The notes under the pieces: model-generated
Seen by the model: the letters and a program-made list of their open reading frames with translations, nothing else
What the model was told of the DNA's origin: nothing
Database searches by the model: none
In this document: positions 24,393 to 34,500 of the stretch, in pieces
Position numbering within the stretch: position 1 is the stretch's first letter
Layout of the letters: every line of letters starts with the position of its first letter
Made by a program: the position numbers and the translations under genes
DNA from: Paenibacillus aceris
GTDB lineage: Bacteria; Bacillota; Bacilli; Paenibacillales; NBRC-103111
DNA: 64,000 bases
Direction: 5' to 3'
Assembly (NCBI RefSeq): GCF_017874035.1
Contig: NZ_JAGGKV010000007.1
Coordinates: 62,001-126,000 of the forward strand

Positions 24393-26135
24393 TTGTCTTT
24401 TATCATCAAGCTGAGGTGGTTTTTCAAAGAGAGATGGAAATATTATGTCCTGGCGATCGGTCTGTTGATTGGTGTGAATTTACTGACGACAATTCCGCCT
24501 AAAATGATAGGAAATACAATTGATCATATCCGCAGTGGAAGTCTGACCGCTACTACGCTCAATCATACGGTCCTTTTGCTTGTAGGACTTGCTGTTCTCC
24601 TATACATTATGGCGTATGTGTGGATTACGACTTTGTTCGGTAACTCGGCATTGGTGGAAAAGCTGCTTCGCGGCCGATTGCTTGCACATTTGACGAAAAT
24701 GACGCCGGCGTTCTTTCAACGCAACAGCACAGGCCAATTAATGGCCTTAGCTACGAATGACGTGCTGGCGATCGGTCAAACCTCTGGGTACGGAGTGATG
24801 ACGCTGGTGTCTACGCTAGTGGGGGCATCGGTTGTTATTATCATGATGGTTTCCCTCATTTCTTTTAAATTAATGATTGCGGCGCTGATTCCGCTGCCAT
24901 TTCTAGCTTTTGTGATCAGCAAATTGGGTCAAAAGGTGAGAGTGCGCTTCCTCGCGGCACAAGCTTCGTTCGGGAAAATGAACGATCATGCGCTGGAGTC
25001 GATCTCCGGCATTCGGGTTATTCGTTCGTATGTGCAGGAAGAGAACGATCTTACGGCATTTGATCAAGTGACATCCGAGGTTATGAATAAGAACAAACGC
25101 GTTTCGATGCTCAATGCGCTTTTTCAACCGTTGACCTCACTCATTGTAGGCTTGAGTTACTCCATTGGGATCGGATATGGTTCCTATCTGGTGTTTCATC
25201 ATGAGATTTCATTGGGACAGCTCGTTTCGTTTAACATTTATTTAGGGATGCTGATCTGGCCGATGATTTCTTTCGGCGAGTTTATCAATGTCCTGCAGCG
25301 CGGAAGCGCCTCTGCCGATCGATTGGATACAGCACTGACGCAGAAGGCTGATATCGTAGACGTGGATAAGCCAGTCGCGGTGAGTGTGCCTAAGCGGATT
25401 GAAATGAAGGATCTTAGCTTTACTTATCCGACAGCAAACCACCCAAGTCTATCGCATGTGTCTTTCGAGCTGGAGCGTGGCCAAACATTAGGTATTGTAG
25501 GCCGAACGGGAAGCGGCAAAAGCACGCTGCTCAAACAACTTCTGCGACAATACCCGATTCCGCCTGAGAAGTTGCTGATCTCTGATGTACCGATTGAGCA
25601 GATTGCGCTCGATCGAGTGAAAAGCTGGGTTGCTTATGTTCCGCAGGAGCATTTGCTGCTGTCCAAGTCGATCCGCGACAATATCGCGCTAGGCAAACAT
25701 GACGCTCCGCCAGATGAAATAGCTCGGGCGGTGGAGATGGCTTCTTTTACCCAGGACATTGAGCAAATGCCGGAAGGTCTTGCTACCATCGTCGGCGAGA
25801 ACGGCGTCATGCTGTCCGGCGGGCAGAAGCAGCGCTTAGCGATTGCCAGAGCACTGCTCATCAATTCAGAGATCCTCCTGCTGGATGACTCGTTATCCGC
25901 GGTAGATGCCCGTACGGAAAGCCGCATTCTGCAAAACATCCGCAAGGAGAGGGCAGATAAAACAACGTTCATTTCAACCCATCGTTTATCCGCGGTGAGC
26001 CATGCGAATTGGATCCTCGTTCTAGACGAGGGGCGGATTATTGAAGAAGGAACACACGAACAGCTCATGCAGTTTGGCGGTTGGTACAAGGAACAGTGGG
26101 ACCGTCAGCAGATGGAAGCTAGTTTAGACGAATAG
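24393..26135 (+). CDS. bmrC: Heterodimeric ABC exporter subunit, BmrC/YheI-like
   Basis: Encodes a 580-residue half-transporter with six membrane helices (1-310) and a nucleotide-binding domain (about 335-575). Walker A is GRTGSGKST, the signature is LSGGQKQRLAIARAL, and Walker B is EILLLDDSLSAVDA. The residue after Walker B is aspartate instead of the catalytic glutamate, as in BmrC, so one ATP site is expected to be degenerate. The start is TTG 24393 behind AGAGGTGG; the GTG at 24363 lacks a site. It is followed after 22 bases by its partner. In B. subtilis the pair exports drugs and is induced by ribosome-targeting antibiotics; no leader peptide like BmrB was found here. Confidence 0.9.
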   Translation: MSFIIKLRWFFKERWKYYVLAIGLLIGVNLLTTIPPKMIGNTIDHIRSGSLTATTLNHTVLLLVGLAVLLYIMAYVWITTLFGNSALVEKLLRGRLLAHLTKMTPAFFQRNSTGQLMALATNDVLAIGQTSGYGVMTLVSTLVGASVVIIMMVSLISFKLMIAALIPLPFLAFVISKLGQKVRVRFLAAQASFGKMNDHALESISGIRVIRSYVQEENDLTAFDQVTSEVMNKNKRVSMLNALFQPLTSLIVGLSYSIGIGYGSYLVFHHEISLGQLVSFNIYLGMLIWPMISFGEFINVLQRGSASADRLDTALTQKADIVDVDKPVAVSVPKRIEMKDLSFTYPTANHPSLSHVSFELERGQTLGIVGRTGSGKSTLLKQLLRQYPIPPEKLLISDVPIEQIALDRVKSWVAYVPQEHLLLSKSIRDNIALGKHDAPPDEIARAVEMASFTQDIEQMPEGLATIVGENGVMLSGGQKQRLAIARALLINSEILLLDDSLSAVDARTESRILQNIRKERADKTTFISTHRLSAVSHANWILVLDEGRIIEEGTHEQLMQFGGWYKEQWDRQQMEASLDE

Positions 26136-26157
26136 AGGAAGAAAGGAGGATAACAGG

Positions 26158-27906
26158 ATGAATAAACCATCAACCGCAAGAAGGCTCGTCTCGTATGCGC
26201 TCGTTTATAAATTCAGGATTATCGGCGCGCTGCTCATTTTATGCTGTGCAGTAAGCGCCGAGCTAGCGGGACCCTACATCACAAAAACGATCATCGACCA
26301 GCATCTTTCCGTAGATACAAGTCAGATGTCCTCTGTGCTTAAATTGATTGGTCTCTATATGGGGCTGCTTTTAGTAGCAAGCATTTGCAACTATTCGCAA
26401 GCCTATTTATTCCAGTCCACGGCGCTTCAAATCATCAAAAACATGCGTATGGACTTAATGCAGCACATCCAGCGCATCGCACTGCGTTATTTCGACACCA
26501 CGCCAATTGGTCAGGTTGTGTCGAGAATTGCCAATGATACGGAGGCGGTACGTGACTTATTCATGAGCTTCATGGCGACGTTTGTCGTTAGTACGATGCA
26601 GCTTATCGGTATTTTCGTAGCCTTGTTTATTTTGGATTGGCACTTGGCTGTCTATTGTCTGGTACTGCCGCCAATTTTCGCTCTCATTATGAAGATTCAC
26701 TTGAAATATTCGAAAGTGTTCATCACCATCATGCGTGCAAGGCTTAGCGACATGAACGCGATGATTAACGAATCGATCGTCGTGATGCCGATTATTCAGG
26801 CATTTCGCCGCGAAAAGGTGACGCTGGACGAATTTGAAGTGCTAAATCAGGACCGCTATGTGAATCAATTGAAGCAGTTCCGCGTTTTTTCCTTGTCCTC
26901 CCGTAACATAGTAAGTACAATCGGGAGCTTGGTGACAGCGATGGTCATTTGGTATTTTGGCCGGGAGTCACTGCAAACGGCTATTTCGTTCGGGGTGTTT
27001 TATGCGTTTATTGATTATTTGGGGCGAATTTTTCAGCCGATTATCGGGATCTTCGATCAGCTGACGAATGCGCAAAGAGCCTTCGTTTCCGCGGATAAAG
27101 TGTTCGCCATCATGGATATGGAAGGGCAGGACGTTGAGAAGACGGATCAGGTGAGGCGCCCGGAGGGGATTGTGAAGTTCGATCAGGTCACCTTTGCTTA
27201 CAAAGAAGGGGAAAACGTGCTGAAGCAGATTTCGTTCGAGGCTCGAAAGGGCGAAACGATCGCTTTGGTCGGACATACCGGCTCGGGCAAAAGCTCGATC
27301 ATGAACCTGTTGCTCGGCTTCTACGAACCGAATGAAGGCAGCATTACAATTGATGGCCAGGACATCCGCACTATGTCGAAGCAGGCGCTGCGGAAGCATA
27401 TGGGGATCGTACTGCAGGATCCTTTCTTGTTTGCTGGGGATATTAAGTTTAATGTGAGCCTCTATAATAAGGAGATATCCTTGGATCGTGTAAAAAGCGC
27501 GCTGAAGGATGTCGGCGCAGCCTCCTTCATCGAACAGCTGCCGAACGGCTACGATGAGCAGGTTGTGGAGCGGGGAAGCACCCTGTCTTCCGGGCAGCGG
27601 CAGCTCATCTCCTTCGCTCGGGCGCTCGCCTTCGATCCGTCCATACTCATACTGGACGAAGCTACGGCGAGCATCGATAGTGAGACGGAGGGCCTGATCC
27701 AACAGGCGCTGAAAGTGGTCAGTGAAGGGCGCACGACGCTCGTGATCGCGCACAGGCTGTCCACAATCCGCGATGCGGATCAGATTCTCGTGCTGCATCG
27801 CGGGGAGATTGCGGAGCGCGGCAATCATGAGGAGCTGATGGCGCTGGGCGGCCGCTATGCGAAGATGTATCAGCTGCAAAAGGGTGAATCGGCTGTGGTG
27901 GGGTAG
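26158..27906 (+). CDS. bmrD: Heterodimeric ABC exporter subunit, BmrD/YheH-like
   Basis: Encodes a 582-residue half-transporter that partners the preceding subunit. Six helices occupy residues 1-320, with the coupling-helix region SRIANDTEAVRDLFMSF. The nucleotide-binding domain has Walker A GHTGSGKSS, an unusual signature LSSGQRQLISFARAL with S in place of the second-position G, and a full Walker B with catalytic glutamate (ILILDEATASID). Together the two subunits would make one consensus and one degenerate ATP site, as in BmrCD and TM287/288. AAAGGAGG lies eight bases before the ATG. The substrate is probably hydrophobic drugs, by analogy only. Confidence 0.9.
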   Translation: MNKPSTARRLVSYALVYKFRIIGALLILCCAVSAELAGPYITKTIIDQHLSVDTSQMSSVLKLIGLYMGLLLVASICNYSQAYLFQSTALQIIKNMRMDLMQHIQRIALRYFDTTPIGQVVSRIANDTEAVRDLFMSFMATFVVSTMQLIGIFVALFILDWHLAVYCLVLPPIFALIMKIHLKYSKVFITIMRARLSDMNAMINESIVVMPIIQAFRREKVTLDEFEVLNQDRYVNQLKQFRVFSLSSRNIVSTIGSLVTAMVIWYFGRESLQTAISFGVFYAFIDYLGRIFQPIIGIFDQLTNAQRAFVSADKVFAIMDMEGQDVEKTDQVRRPEGIVKFDQVTFAYKEGENVLKQISFEARKGETIALVGHTGSGKSSIMNLLLGFYEPNEGSITIDGQDIRTMSKQALRKHMGIVLQDPFLFAGDIKFNVSLYNKEISLDRVKSALKDVGAASFIEQLPNGYDEQVVERGSTLSSGQRQLISFARALAFDPSILILDEATASIDSETEGLIQQALKVVSEGRTTLVIAHRLSTIRDADQILVLHRGEIAERGNHEELMALGGRYAKMYQLQKGESAVVG

Positions 27907-28089
27907 CAGCTCATTCCGATGCCTCCCCAATAGGAAGCCGAATATTAAGATAGCGGCTCATGCGATCGTTAAAGAACAATGGCTCCGTCGGAGCGATCCT
28001 TATAGGATTGCAACGGCGGTGCCACCCATTGCTTGCACCTCTTGTGTTGCCTATAAGGGCGGAACTTTAAAAACTTTATAAATCGGGTA

Positions 28090-28118
28090 TTGACATTTAT
28101 CTTAAAATAAAGTATCTT
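28090..28118 (+). promoter_or_regulatory. Sigma-A promoter of the MarR-type regulator gene
   Basis: TTGACA (28090-28095), a 17-base spacer and TATCTT (28113-28118) form a near-consensus vegetative promoter 54 bases before the start codon. Confidence 0.85.
28098..28115. promoter_or_regulatory. MhqR-like operator overlapping the regulator promoter
   Basis: TATCTTAAAATAAAGTAT covers the promoter spacer and the first bases of the -10. It matches the second operator (28667-28684) at 15 of 18 positions and resembles the B. subtilis MhqR box TATCTCGAATTCGAGATA. The location fits autorepression. Confidence 0.65.
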
Positions 28119-28171
28119 TAAATCAAGACATCAAACACAAACAAATTCAACGAAGAATTGAGGTGGACCTG

Positions 28172-28615
28172 ATGAGCGAAACACGAAACGATTCCTTGGA
28201 TCTCTACATTGCACTTTCCAGAGCAAGTGAATGGGTCAACGCACATGGCGACCGCGATATCCGCAAGCATGGATTAAACCGGACAGAATTCGGCGTACTT
28301 GAGCTTCTCTATCATAAAGGGGCGCAAGCTATTCAACAAATCGGCTCTAAAGTGTTGATGAGCAGCGGAAACATCACTTATGTCGTCGATAAGCTGGAGA
28401 AGAAAGAGTATGTTGTCCGTCGGACTTCAACGGAAGACCGCAGACTTGTTTTCGCGGAAATAACCCATAAAGGGAAGCAATTTATTGAAGAAGTTTTTCC
28501 TCAGCATAAGGAAGTGATCGAGAATGCGGTGGCTGGTCTTACTGCAGAAGAGAAGAGGGTCGCTAGCCAACTGCTGAAGAAGCTCGGCAAGTACGCTCAG
28601 GAAGGTTTCAAATAG
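28172..28615 (+). CDS. MarR-family regulator, MhqR-like
   Basis: Encodes a 147-residue winged-helix repressor. The recognition region is AQAIQQIGSKVLMSSGNITYVVDKLEKKEYV, followed by the wing RRTSTEDRRLVFAEITHKG. The best match by pattern and context is MhqR, which represses genes for hydroquinone and quinone defence in Bacillus. The start is ATG 28172 behind GAGGTGG; an in-frame GTG at 28163 overlaps that site. Its promoter carries an operator-like sequence and a second copy precedes the DoxX gene, so it probably controls itself and the next four genes. No cysteine that could sense electrophiles by oxidation is present, as in MhqR. Confidence 0.85.
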   Translation: MSETRNDSLDLYIALSRASEWVNAHGDRDIRKHGLNRTEFGVLELLYHKGAQAIQQIGSKVLMSSGNITYVVDKLEKKEYVVRRTSTEDRRLVFAEITHKGKQFIEEVFPQHKEVIENAVAGLTAEEKRVASQLLKKLGKYAQEGFK

Positions 28616-28666
28616 AGAAGTAGTTTGTCCTAATTCGCAGGGATAACTACTTTAACTTTTACCTAA

Positions 28667-28684
28667 TATCTTAAATTAAAGATT
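28667..28684. promoter_or_regulatory. MhqR-like operator before the DoxX gene
   Basis: TATCTTAAATTAAAGATT is a near-palindrome (ATCTT-N6-AAGAT arms) in the 97-base gap between the regulator and the DoxX gene. It is the better of the two operator copies. Confidence 0.7.
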
Positions 28685-28712
28685 CTTAATTTTGAAATGG
28701 AGGAGATTATTC

Positions 28713-29114
28713 ATGAGTACCGCAGTTGGATTATTGATTATTCGTTTGGTTGTAGGGTTGGGTTTTATGGCGCACGGTTCGCAGAAATTGTTTGGTTGGT
28801 TCGGGGGCTACGGTCCGAAAGGAACTGGCGGCTGGATGGAGTCCATCGGCATTAAACCTGGGGTTGCCATGGCGGTTATGGCTGGTTTGATGGAATTCGC
28901 AGGCGGTCTATTGTTTGCAGCGGGGCTTGGTACGGTATTTGCTTCCTTGTTGATTGCGGCGACGATGGTGATGGCGATTGTCAAAGTACACGGCAAGAAC
29001 GGCTACTGGAACACAGCTGGCGGCTATGAATACAACCTTCTGCTGCTTGCGGTCGTTGTAGGTGTAGCGTTTATCGGTGCAGGTGCTTACTCCATTGACG
29101 CATTATTATTCTAA
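28713..29114 (+). CDS. DoxX-family membrane protein, MhqP-like
   Basis: Encodes a 133-residue protein with four membrane helices and the DoxX signature (LIIRLVVGLGFMAHGSQKLFGWFGGYGPKGTGGWMESIG). DoxX proteins are linked to quinone or thiol redox defence, and MhqP is the equivalent in the B. subtilis mhqNOP operon. The start is ATG 28713 behind GGAGGAG. The MhqR-like operator lies 30 bases ahead. The gene is followed after 59 bases by the dioxygenase. Confidence 0.88.
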   Translation: MSTAVGLLIIRLVVGLGFMAHGSQKLFGWFGGYGPKGTGGWMESIGIKPGVAMAVMAGLMEFAGGLLFAAGLGTVFASLLIAATMVMAIVKVHGKNGYWNTAGGYEYNLLLLAVVVGVAFIGAGAYSIDALLF

Positions 29115-29173
29115 GATTCTTTCTACTCAGGTAGGACATAACTAAATCTAACAATTAAAAGGAGTGTATTCAC

Positions 29174-30127
29174 ATGACAAAACAACAAACAGCAGGTATT
29201 CATCATATAACAGCTTTCGTTCAAAATGCACAAGGTACTGTAGATTTCTATGCGGGTATTCTTGGATTGCGTCTGGTCAAAAAAACAATCAACTTTGATG
29301 CGCCGGAAGTGTACCATCTGTACTTTGGCGATGAGCACGGAAGTCCGGGAACGATCATCACCTTCTTCCCTTGGGCCGGTTCCCGCAAAGGTCGTATCGG
29401 CGGCGGCCAAGTCGGAATCACCACCTATGCGGTGCCTACAGGCAGCCTTGCCTTCTGGGAAGAGCGTCTGACCAAATTCGGCGTTTCCTTTGAAAAAACA
29501 GAAAGATTCCATGAGACCTATCTGCAATTCGAAGACCGCGACGGTCTGAAATTGGAAATCGTTGAGCGTGAGAAAGGCCAGCCAAGCACATGGTCTTTCG
29601 GGGGCATTCCCGCTGAGAAAGCAATCAAAGGCTTCGGCGGCGCGATACTTTACAGCACCGCTCCGGACAAAACGTCCCAGCTGCTCCAGCAGGTGATGGG
29701 ACTAGAAAAAGTAGGGCAAGAGGGAGCCTTCGCCCGGTTCAAATCCTTCGGTGATATCGGGAATATCATCGACATTCTAGTGACGCCAGTGCCTTATGGC
29801 GCAGGTGGAGCAGGTACTGTCCATCATATCGCATGGCGGGCCAAAGATGATGCTGAGCATGAGCTGTGGAGAAACCATGTGCAGAACAGCGGATACCATC
29901 CTACGCCGATTGTGGACCGCCAATATTTCAACGCGATCTACTTCCGTGAAGAAGGCGGCATCCTGTTCGAAATCGCGACAGATCCTCCAGGCTTTGCTAG
30001 AGACGAGGCTCCTGAGGCGCTTGGCGAGAAAATCATGCTGCCGGAATGGTTCGAAGCGAACCGTGCTCAACTCGAACGCAATCTGCCGCCTATCGCAGTG
30101 CGCGAATTGGAGGGAAATGAACAATGA
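29174..30127 (+). CDS. Ring-cleaving dioxygenase, MhqO/MhqA-like
   Basis: Encodes 317 residues with two tandem VOC domains (1-140 and 150-300). The likely iron ligands are H10 or H11 (GIHHITAF), a histidine in VHHIAWRAKDD and a glutamate in GILFEIATDPPGF. This is the family of hydroquinone- and catechol-cleaving enzymes (MhqO, MhqA, MhqE) that open aromatic rings with oxygen. The ATG follows AAAAGGAG by seven bases. The stop overlaps the start of the hydrolase gene (ATGA), so the two are co-translated. The product would be a ring-opened acid handled by the next enzyme. Substrate 2-methylhydroquinone is by analogy. Confidence 0.9.
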   Translation: MTKQQTAGIHHITAFVQNAQGTVDFYAGILGLRLVKKTINFDAPEVYHLYFGDEHGSPGTIITFFPWAGSRKGRIGGGQVGITTYAVPTGSLAFWEERLTKFGVSFEKTERFHETYLQFEDRDGLKLEIVEREKGQPSTWSFGGIPAEKAIKGFGGAILYSTAPDKTSQLLQQVMGLEKVGQEGAFARFKSFGDIGNIIDILVTPVPYGAGGAGTVHHIAWRAKDDAEHELWRNHVQNSGYHPTPIVDRQYFNAIYFREEGGILFEIATDPPGFARDEAPEALGEKIMLPEWFEANRAQLERNLPPIAVRELEGNEQ

Positions 30128-30732
30128 GACATATTTTCCAACAAGGAACGGATCTAACAGCGCCGGTGCTCGTGCTCTTGCACGGGACCGGGGGCACCGA
30201 ACGCGATCTTCTGCCGCTTGCTCAAGCTATTTCCCCAGGATCATCGATATTAAGCATTCGAGGCAATGTGCTTGAAAACGGAATGCCGCGGTTTTTCCGC
30301 AGGCTGGCGGAAGGAGTCTTCGATGAGGAGGATCTCATCTTCCGTACGAAGGAGCTGAACGATTTCTTGGATGATGCCGCTGTGGAACATGGTTTTGACC
30401 GCGGCAATGTGGTGGCCGTCGGATACTCCAATGGCGCCAATATCGCGGGCAGTCTTTTGTTCCACTATCCGGATGTGCTGCGTGGCGCGATCCTGCATCA
30501 TCCGATGGTGCCGCGGCGCGGCATCCAGCTCCCGGACCTGTCCGGCACGCCGATCTTCATCGGTGCGGGTAGCAACGACCCGATCTGCTCTCCGCAAGAG
30601 ACGGAGGAGCTGCAGAGGCTGCTGGGCGAAGCAGGAGCTGAGATCCAGGTCCATTGGGAAAACGCGGGACATCAATTGACGCGTTCAGAGGTAGAGGCAG
30701 CAGCGAATTGGTTCAAGGCGAACTTAACTTAA
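30124..30732 (+). CDS. mhqD: Carboxylesterase/phospholipase-like hydrolase, MhqD-like
   Basis: Encodes a 202-residue alpha/beta hydrolase. The catalytic triad is S102 (GYSNGANIAG), D152 (GAGSNDPIC) and H183 (AGHQLT), and the oxyanion stretch is LLHGTGGTERDLLPLA. It matches the MhqD family of small esterases that accompany the ring-cleaving dioxygenase in quinone-resistance operons. It overlaps the dioxygenase gene by four bases and is probably translated with it. It is cytosolic. The reaction may be hydrolysis of the ring-opened product, which is not proven for the family. Confidence 0.88.
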   Translation: MRHIFQQGTDLTAPVLVLLHGTGGTERDLLPLAQAISPGSSILSIRGNVLENGMPRFFRRLAEGVFDEEDLIFRTKELNDFLDDAAVEHGFDRGNVVAVGYSNGANIAGSLLFHYPDVLRGAILHHPMVPRRGIQLPDLSGTPIFIGAGSNDPICSPQETEELQRLLGEAGAEIQVHWENAGHQLTRSEVEAAANWFKANLT

Positions 30733-30759
30733 AATAACTAGTAAAGCGAGTGATGCAGG

Positions 30760-31371
30760 GTGATAGCCATCAACCCTTCGAATCAAACCGAGCGGGAGAA
30801 TTATAAGCTGTTGATCGGCAGCATTATTCCCCGGCCCATCGCGTTTGTCACTTCCCTTTCCGCCGAAGGGGTACTCAATGCTGCTCCTTTCAGTTACTTC
30901 ACCATTGTGACGGCGGACCCGCCGATGGTTGCGGTATCGGTACAACGAAGACAGGGCGAACCCAAGGACACTTCGCGCAATGCCATGGATAGAGGGGAAT
31001 TCGTCGTTCATATTTCGGATGAATCTTATATCAATCAGATCAATCAAGCGGCAGCCGCTCTGCCGCCTGACCAGAGTGAAGTTGCGATGACGGGCCTAAC
31101 ACCTGTCGAAAGTACAAAGGTAGCCGTACCCGGCCTCGCCGAGGCGAGCATCCGGATGGAGTGTATTCTGGAGCAAGCGATACCGCTAGGCGGGACCGAG
31201 GGAGTTCCTTCTGCGGACTTGCTAATCGGCAGAGTGGTGCAGTTTCATATTGCTGATGCCTTGTACGAGAACGGTCATATTGATGCGCAAGGGCTGAGGC
31301 CGGTTAGCCGGCTAGCAGGCAACTTCTATGCAAAATTGGGAGAACAATTTACGCTCGAGCGACCTGTTTGA
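30760..31371 (+). CDS. Flavin reductase-like FMN-binding protein
   Basis: Encodes 203 residues of the flavin reductase-like/FMN-binding split-barrel family. The typical features are IPRPIAFVTSLSAEGVLNAAPFSYFTIVTADPPMVAVSV, the flavin-contact segment DTSRNAMDRGEFVVHI and the closing LIGRVVQFHI and SRLAGNFYAKLGE. Such proteins reduce flavins or quinones with NAD(P)H and suit a quinone-defence operon. The start is GTG 30760, 27 bases after the hydrolase stop, with only a modest site in front, so its translation may be lower. A strong terminator closes the cluster. Confidence 0.85.
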   Translation: MIAINPSNQTERENYKLLIGSIIPRPIAFVTSLSAEGVLNAAPFSYFTIVTADPPMVAVSVQRRQGEPKDTSRNAMDRGEFVVHISDESYINQINQAAAALPPDQSEVAMTGLTPVESTKVAVPGLAEASIRMECILEQAIPLGGTEGVPSADLLIGRVVQFHIADALYENGHIDAQGLRPVSRLAGNFYAKLGEQFTLERPV

Positions 31372-31381
31372 GTTTTAAAAG

Positions 31382-31432
31382 AGAGAAGCCATTTGTACCT
31401 ATTGATTGGATAGGTGCAAATGGCTTCTTCTA
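31382..31432 (+). terminator. Terminator of the quinone-resistance cluster
   Basis: GAAGCCATTTG-ACCTAT pairs with ATAGGT-CAAATGGCTTC over about 17 bp (31382-31428), followed by TTC-rich sequence. Confidence 0.85.
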
Positions 31433-31510
31433 TTCATTTTATAAGTCCTAAACCCGAAAAATTTAGTATACTTACTAGAGTTAGTAACAAGGTGGGAGAA
31501 TCGGGAGAAT

Positions 31511-34500
31511 ATGATGAAACGGTTGAATGTTTATAAGCTGCGATGGGTTATCGTGGTTATTTTAGCTGCGATGCTGGTTAATCTGTACCAGTCGGCGGCT
31601 TATGCGCTTACGGCAGTTGGACAAGTGATTACAGGTCCGGCTTCTTCCAGCTATGGCGAGTCGGTGGATTTCACAACGGTGATTTCTGATCGTGCAGCCG
31701 GAGGAGCGACACCATCGGGGAGCGTCACGTTCTACGATGGAGGAACACCGATTGGAGGACCGCAACCGTTGATAACTTCGGAGCCGACGGTGGTTTATAA
31801 GAGTTCGGGAAGTGCTCCGGTACTAGCAGGCAAAAAATTCACCTGCACGAATTGCCCCGTTATCCAGTGGGGCGGGCTGAACTACTGGGCCTATAGCGAT
31901 ACGGATAATAATTTATATGTGTATTTGAATGGCTTCGATGCGAATAACAATTTGATCAAGTCTTGGCAGATCTCGGGAAATCGATATGTGACAGATATCA
32001 CGGTAGATAACATCGCCAAGACAGTTACTCTTATCGGCCAGAGCAATGTTCTCACCACACGAACCTGGGAGCAGCTTGAAAATTTCAACGCTCATGCCTC
32101 CGTGTCTGTTTCTAGTTTAGGGGTCGGAGCGCATACCATTACGGCTCTTTACTCAGGCGGCGATGGTTTGCACGATTCGCAATCATCAACTTTCATACAT
32201 ACGGTTGATAAGATTCAAACGAATACTGGCCTAAGCTCAAATGCTGGACTCATTTATGTAGGCGAAGCGGTTACCTTCACGGCAACTGTTTCACAATTAA
32301 ATGGCAATCCCATCGCATCAGGCGGGACGGTCACCTTCCGTGAAGGCAGCAATGTGCTGGGGACCACGAGTGTGAACGGAAGCGGCGTCGCTACATTTAC
32401 GACGTCGGTACTGCCGGTTAACGGTTATTCGGTGACCGCGACTTACAATGGCGATGGCCAGCATTACGCGAGTACATCAAGCAGTTTGACGCAATCCGTT
32501 CTGGGGATACCAACCGAAGTAGCGATTAGTGCTAGTCCCGGATCCACGACATACGGGAATTCCGTGACACTTACGGCAACCGTTACGAATGGCAGGGCGA
32601 GTCTTTTGGGACCTACCGGTACCGTGACGTTTAAGGAAGGCTCGACGGTTCTTGGCACAGGGACATTGAATTCGGGAACAGCGATGTTGACGACTCCCGT
32701 TTTAGACATAGGTTCTCATTCGATTACGGCTCATTACGGCGGAAGCTTCACACATACGGCCAATAGTTCGAGCTCTATATCAGTGGCAGTGAACCCAATC
32801 CCTACGTCTTCAACCCTGACGATTGCAGGCGGGGCGGGAGCTTCTTCCTCTTATGGCACTTCATTGACTTTAACGGCAACCGTGGTGAATAGCAACGGAA
32901 GCTCGATTGTACCTGGTGGAACTGTAACGTTCAAAGATGGCGTATCTGCATTAGGGACAGTCGCATTAAGTGGAGGAACCGCGACATGGTCCGTGCCTGG
33001 CAGTTTAGCAACAGGCTCTCACTCCTTCAAAGCCGAGTACAGTGGAGACACCAACCATGGGATTAGTTCAACGGCTGTTGCAGGCCACACCGTCAACAAA
33101 GCCGCAACAACTATCACCATAGAGCCGCCAAGTTCTATTATCGTAGGCGGAACGGCAATTTTCACGGCACGGGTTGTCAATAGTTCGACAGCCAATGTGC
33201 AACCGAAGGGTACAGTTACTTTTAAAAATAACGGTGTCGCCCTGCTTTCGCCTGTAACCTTGGATAGCAATGGCACCGCGGCGCTTACCGTTTCTAATCT
33301 ACCGGTCGGTGAACTCTCCATTACTGCGGAATATAGCGGTGACGGGAACCATCTGTCAGGTGTTTCATCGCCAATCACCCACCCGATCTCAAAAGCGCCG
33401 GTTACGGTTCAACTGTTGTTTACACCGCAAACAGTGGAAAGTATTTATGGGCACGCTGTGACCGTGCAGGTGCAGGTAGCGCATACAGGAAGCGGCGGTT
33501 CCGTTCCGACGGGGACAGTAGCTCTAACAGGCGTGGGCAGCTTCAATAACTGGCCGGGCGAGTTGCGGCTGACGAACGGGATAGCTACTTGGGAGACAGA
33601 GCAGCTTGGTATTGGCACGCATAGCGTGGTCGCCAGTTACTTGGGTGATGACGAGCATCTCCCGGGGATTTCAACCAGCAGCAGTCTCCAAATTAAACCG
33701 ATCCCTGTTACAGTTGAAGTGACATCGTCGGTAACGGATGCTGTTTATTACGGAAGTCCAATCATGTTTACGGCTCATGTGACCAATACGAATGGAGAGC
33801 CGCAGGTTCCTGCCGGCCATGTCGTTTTTAGCGGAGGCAATCTGCTGGACACTCCCAAAAATCTTGACTCAGATGGCTTTGCTTCCATCACGACAGCAGC
33901 GCTGCTGCCGGGAGCCTATTCCATTCAGGCTGTTTACGTGCCTGATTTGCTGCATGAGGCAAAAACATCTGATCCTATCTCGCAAGTTGTGAAGCCTAAC
34001 TTACAAGGGACCGTACTTATTCTGAATCATCCGAGTGCAATTTTTCAGCTTGCTGAGCCTATTCGATTCTCGGTATCGGTTGGGGAGTTGATCGGGGACT
34101 TAACTCAGCCGGGGTACATCTCGTTAAGGGAGAATGGCGCTGAGCGAGCTAGGGTAACGACCGATGTGTACGGAAACGCGGAAATAAGCTTAACGGACGT
34201 TAGCTCCGGCACGCATCGCTTTACGGCGCTGTACGAAAGGGAAGGCATAACAGATGGCACGGAATCGCAAGGGGTGACCGTTGTTGTGCAGCCGGCTTTT
34301 ACGCAGCTTACGCTAACGAGCGATGATTATGGCAAAATGCTGCCAATGACCAAGTCGTGGATCGCGGCAGTTGTTCATGGCGATAACCCGGCGTTCACGT
34401 TCAGCCCAATTTCCGCAGAGACGGGTACTCGGACCGAGCTGAAGCGGGTGGACCCGCTGAGTGGCGAGCTAGGCACGGCCATCGAGTTGATGAATGGGCA

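Noticed and set aside
26968..27930. Minus-strand open frame of about 320 codons opposite the BmrD-like gene
   Set aside because: It mirrors the nucleotide-binding domain and shows no motifs.
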